A stretch of DNA of 64,000 bases from Dinghuibacter silviterrae (GTDB lineage: Bacteria > Bacteroidota > Bacteroidia > Chitinophagales > Chitinophagaceae). Location of the stretch: contig NZ_SODV01000001.1 in assembly GCF_004366355.1 (NCBI RefSeq), positions 3,162,001-3,226,000 of the forward strand. The letters are read 5' to 3'. Position numbers and translations under genes: made by a program. The notes beneath the pieces are model-generated. The model saw only the letters and a program-made list of their open reading frames with translations. It searched no databases and had not been told where the DNA came from. Below, piece after piece: positions 61,854 to 64,000 of the stretch. Positions within the stretch are counted from its first letter, which is position 1; every line of letters starts with the position of its first letter.

Positions 61854-62354
61854 CTATACTTTGCTGTACTGGGTATCATTAAACTCAGCCACCAGGTAGG
61901 CATTCAACAGCTCCAGGCGGATGCTCGCCTTTTTCTTCGTTTTGCGTACGATGATGCCTGTATAGTCTGCAAAAGGACCTTCGTCGATACGGACCCTGTC
62001 GTTCGTCTCCACCCGTAGCTCCCAGTCCTGGTAGGTTTCCAGGAACGTACGTACCCCCTCCATCTCCCGGTCCTGTATCACGGCCGGTTTGCCGCAGTGG
62101 AGCACGAAGGTAATAATATTGTTATCAGAAAGGACAGCAGACCGCTCCTCCGGACGGATCCGCACAAAGACATAAGAGCGGAAAACGGGCTCCTCCACTA
62201 TCTTGTAGCGGTCGTGCCAGCGTTTGCGGACCTTCTGGATCGGGCAGTACACCGTAATGCCCCGGGCGGATAAGGTGGCAGCAGCCTTCTTTTCGGAACG
62301 GGGCCGGGTATACAGTGCATACCAAGCGCCGCCGCTGCCTTGGATAAGGTTCAT
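61854..62354 (-). CDS. UpxY/NusG-like transcription antiterminator
   Basis: A 166-residue NusG paralog. The NGN domain begins WYALYTRPRSEKKAAATLSA, with RGITVYCPIQKVRKRWHDRY, PVFRSYVFVRIRPEE and IITFVLHCGKPAVI; the KOW-like end has NDRVRIDEGPFADYTGIIVR. Such proteins (UpxY in Bacteroides, RfaH/LoaP elsewhere) head capsule and exopolysaccharide operons and keep RNA polymerase from terminating in the long transcript. The position as first gene of a 23-kb operon fits exactly. Confidence 0.9.
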   Translation of the reverse strand: MNLIQGSGGAWYALYTRPRSEKKAAATLSARGITVYCPIQKVRKRWHDRYKIVEEPVFRSYVFVRIRPEERSAVLSDNNIITFVLHCGKPAVIQDREMEGVRTFLETYQDWELRVETNDRVRIDEGPFADYTGIIVRKTKKKASIRLELLNAYLVAEFNDTQYSKV

Positions 62355-62517
62355 GTCGTAAATATCTGCAAATACCGTGGGGTGCGCAGCCCCTTAAGTC
62401 AGGGGGGATTCGCGTGGTCGCCTGCGGCGAGCTGTGGTTCCTTACGGTGCGTTGTGGCTCTGCGCGGCCCCGCGCGCTCCATGTGACCGGCCGGCTCCTC
62501 TGCACGGTTGTGCGCGC
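62355..62517 (-). promoter_or_regulatory. Hairpin-rich region upstream of the polysaccharide operon
   Basis: This 163-bp gap must hold the operon's promoter and leader. It contains four palindromes: TCGCC-TGC-GGCGA (62418-62430), GCGCG-GCCC-CGCGC (62462-62475), CCGGCCGG (62487-62494) and GCAC-GGTT-GTGC (62502-62513). No perfect TAnnTTTG is visible; TATTTG lies about 20 nt before the start. It could be the target of the antiterminator, or the 3' region of the upstream gene. Confidence 0.45.
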
Positions 62518-63546
62518 TCAGTGGACCGGCTGGACAATATCGGTTTGGACCTTATAAGGATCTTTTTCGACCCCCGGGTCGCCCACATAGACCTCGTACG
62601 CCATGCCCGCGGCCTTCCGGCGACTTTGCCGGAGCGTGTCCGCCAGGGCCTTATACCCCAGGGGGTCCAGCTCATAAGGCCCCCAGAAATGGGCCACGAG
62701 CGCCGGGCCCGCCACCGTCTTGCGGATCCTGACCCGGCCCTCGGTGGCGTCGGGCGTCCTGTCCACGGGGACACCCGCGTCAAAAAGGAGCGGGAACTGG
62801 TCCCCGGAGTACCACGCCATGGGCGGGCCGGTCATCTTCAGGTGGTTCCCCGCGATAAAGGCTGCCAGCTCCTGGCCGTAGATCCCTGCCAGCTTTTTGG
62901 ATATTTCCCCGCTGGTGGCCGCCGAATCGGATATATATAATATGGTCATCGCATGGACTGTCATGGTATCGAGTTTGATGACCGGGGTACGGGTGACACC
63001 GGCCCGCTCCGAAATGCTTTTCAGGCTGTCCAGCCCCTGTTCGAAGTCCGGGCCCACCATTTTGTCCATGAACAACCCCATATATTTACCCACCAGGGAA
63101 TAAAATACGTTTTTGCCCGTCATTTTTGAGTCCATATACCAGACGACCATCGTCCCGCTATCCACCGGCGACAGGTTCCACCCCCCCATGGACGTCCCCA
63201 TGTCCCCAAAGTCCAGGGCCGTGACTACCTTTTTGTCCGGGACGCTTTCGGTAATGGTCAGGGTCCCGTTCCCCACCTCCTTGTCCGTGCTCGTCCAACT
63301 GTACGACGCCCCCTGCCCGGAATCCTTATCCCCAAACGTCTGGTGCATATTGGGATCTTTCCGGTTCCAGGGCATCCAGTCGTTGTAGGTGCGCAGGTTG
63401 TTCACCACGCTAAACACCGTGGCCGGGGGCGCTTTGATCACCTTCGCGCGTTCGACGTGCACTGTACCGGGGAGGAAAAAGGAGACGAGGATAATCAGTA
63501 AAAGGAGGGCGGCGAGGACCCACAAGATGCGTTTAATCAGAGTCAT
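62518..63546 (-). CDS. Membrane-anchored SRPBCC plus GyrI-like domain protein
   Basis: A 342-residue protein: an N-terminal membrane anchor (LIKRILWVLAALLLLIILVSFFLP), an SRPBCC/polyketide-cyclase-like domain (VHVERAKVIKAPPATVFSVV; NDWMPWNRKDPNM), then a GyrI-like/AraC effector-binding domain (DQFPLLFDAGVPVDR; HFWGPYELDPLGYKAL). Both parts form ligand-binding cups; the ligand is unknown. The ATG at 63546 begins the anchor. It is divergent from the kdsC-like gene. Confidence 0.85.
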   Translation of the reverse strand: MTLIKRILWVLAALLLLIILVSFFLPGTVHVERAKVIKAPPATVFSVVNNLRTYNDWMPWNRKDPNMHQTFGDKDSGQGASYSWTSTDKEVGNGTLTITESVPDKKVVTALDFGDMGTSMGGWNLSPVDSGTMVVWYMDSKMTGKNVFYSLVGKYMGLFMDKMVGPDFEQGLDSLKSISERAGVTRTPVIKLDTMTVHAMTILYISDSAATSGEISKKLAGIYGQELAAFIAGNHLKMTGPPMAWYSGDQFPLLFDAGVPVDRTPDATEGRVRIRKTVAGPALVAHFWGPYELDPLGYKALADTLRQSRRKAAGMAYEVYVGDPGVEKDPYKVQTDIVQPVH

Positions 63547-63615
63547 GGCAAGCAATTTTTTAGGTACACCGTTTAAAATACGCATCTCCCGCGACTTAAG
63601 CAACAAAATAGCGGG

Positions 63616-63623
63616 TATCTTTG
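63616..63623 (+). promoter_or_regulatory. -7 promoter element before the kdsC-like gene
   Basis: Perfect TAnnTTTG (TATCTTTG), 6 nt before the ATG at 63630. Confidence 0.5.
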
Positions 63624-63629
63624 CCCGCC

Positions 63630-64000
63630 ATGAACATTCTGGAACTGTTTCAGCCCATCCGGGCTTTTGCCTTTGATATGGACGGCGTCCTCACCGACGG
63701 AGGCGTTTTGGTACTGGAAGACGGACAGCAGGTCCGCCGGATGCACACCCGGGACGGCTATGCCCTCCAGCTCGCCATCCGCCGCGGCTACCACGTCGTG
63801 GTGATTTCCGGGGGGAACTCCGCCGCCGCCCGTCTCCGCCTCACCAAGCTCGGCATTACCGACGTCCACATGAGCATCGACGACAAACTGGCCGTCCTGC
63901 AACAATACATGGCCGAACGCAGCCTGGCGCCCCACGAGGTCCTCTATATGGGGGACGACATCCCTGACCTCCAGCCCATGGAAGCCGTCGGGCTGCCCTG
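63630..64000 (+). CDS. kdsC: KdsC-like HAD phosphatase (3' truncated by window)
   Basis: The first 123 residues of a C0-type HAD phosphatase are visible. Motif I is AFAFDMDGVLTDGGVLVLED with the nucleophile Asp, then RMHTRDGYALQLAIRRGYHV, motif II VVISGGNSAAA, and motif IV region EVLYMGDDIPDLQPM. This matches 3-deoxy-D-manno-octulosonate 8-phosphate phosphatase, which frees Kdo for LPS core synthesis. YrbI-like homologs in sialic acid or KDN loci are alternatives. The gene runs off the end of the window. Confidence 0.88.
   Translation, partial: MNILELFQPIRAFAFDMDGVLTDGGVLVLEDGQQVRRMHTRDGYALQLAIRRGYHVVVISGGNSAAARLRLTKLGITDVHMSIDDKLAVLQQYMAERSLAPHEVLYMGDDIPDLQPMEAVGLP

Noticed and set aside
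62400-62517. Possible tRNA or small structured RNA gene upstream of the polysaccharide operon
   Set aside because: The hairpins do not form a cloverleaf, there is no TTCGA-type T-loop at the right place, and no promoter or terminator frames a separate RNA.

Overview
The window is a GC-rich, gene-dense bacterial chromosome segment that I place in the Bacteroidota, most likely the Chitinophagaceae. The evidence is the TAnnTTTG promoter elements just before many start codons, the near absence of Shine-Dalgarno sequences, a 1,665-residue PKD-repeat protein with a type B T9SS sorting domain, a TonB-dependent receptor, a Bacteroidota-type large signal peptidase I, and a capsule/exopolysaccharide operon headed by an UpxY/NusG-like antiterminator. 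No rRNA, tRNA, CRISPR array, phage or transposase gene was seen. The assignment below family level is a judgement without a database.

Layout. 1-12,600: a truncated GH63-like glycosidase, a secreted hypothetical protein, a saccharopine dehydrogenase-like enzyme divergent from pdhB, a GH29 fucosidase, an FkbM methyltransferase overlapping a TonB receptor gene, an NtrC-like regulator without a DNA-binding domain, a small hydrolase, signal peptidase I and cytidine deaminase. 12,600-15,100: two self-controlled regulatory units, an 85-residue HTH-only TetR overlapping a VOC gene, and a MarR-MFS pair, both with clear inverted-repeat operators over their promoters. 15,100-26,700: lipoprotein, DinB protein, ABC permease, a csaA-ogt-(shortened macrodomain)-flavodoxin-reductase-like group, OsmC, Dps, a transglutaminase-like protein, topoisomerase I and tandem membrane PH-like paralogs. 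26,700-39,300: an aldo/keto reductase gene broken by a 50-nt double-hairpin insertion, a glutaminase-family protein, the giant PKD protein, gmhA, two downstream genes with ATGA overlaps, and a response regulator followed by a soluble histidine kinase.

39,308-62,354 (minus strand) is a 21-gene exopolysaccharide operon of about 23 kb. In order of transcription: upxY-like antiterminator, fcl, gmd, wza, wzc (tyrosine-rich tail), wzx flippase, glycosyltransferase, wzy-like polymerase, GT4, GT2, acetyltransferase, a fucosyltransferase-like enzyme, a secreted beta-helix protein, GT4, DUF6625-like protein, WecG/TagA transferase, Gfo/Idh/MocA oxidoreductase, an unknown TIM-barrel-like protein, glycosyltransferase, GT4 and the initiating WcaJ-type phosphoglycosyltransferase. 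Nearly all junctions overlap or are a few bases apart. The set covers GDP-fucose synthesis, lipid-linked initiation, assembly, flipping, polymerisation and export, so a Wzx/Wzy-dependent fucose-containing polymer is expected. After it come an SRPBCC/GyrI-like membrane protein and a kdsC-like phosphatase cut by the window edge.

The most unusual observations are: (i) all three GT4 enzymes of the operon carry different alanine-rich, in-frame repetitive insertions at the same structural place, the hinge between the two Rossmann domains, and similar insertions occur in a GT2 and in a DUF2520 protein; (ii) the 50-nt double-hairpin insertion that disrupts the aldo/keto reductase; (iii) a macrodomain lacking its central ADP-ribose-binding part, downstream of ogt; (iv) the HTH-only TetR with a 26-bp perfect palindrome across its promoter.
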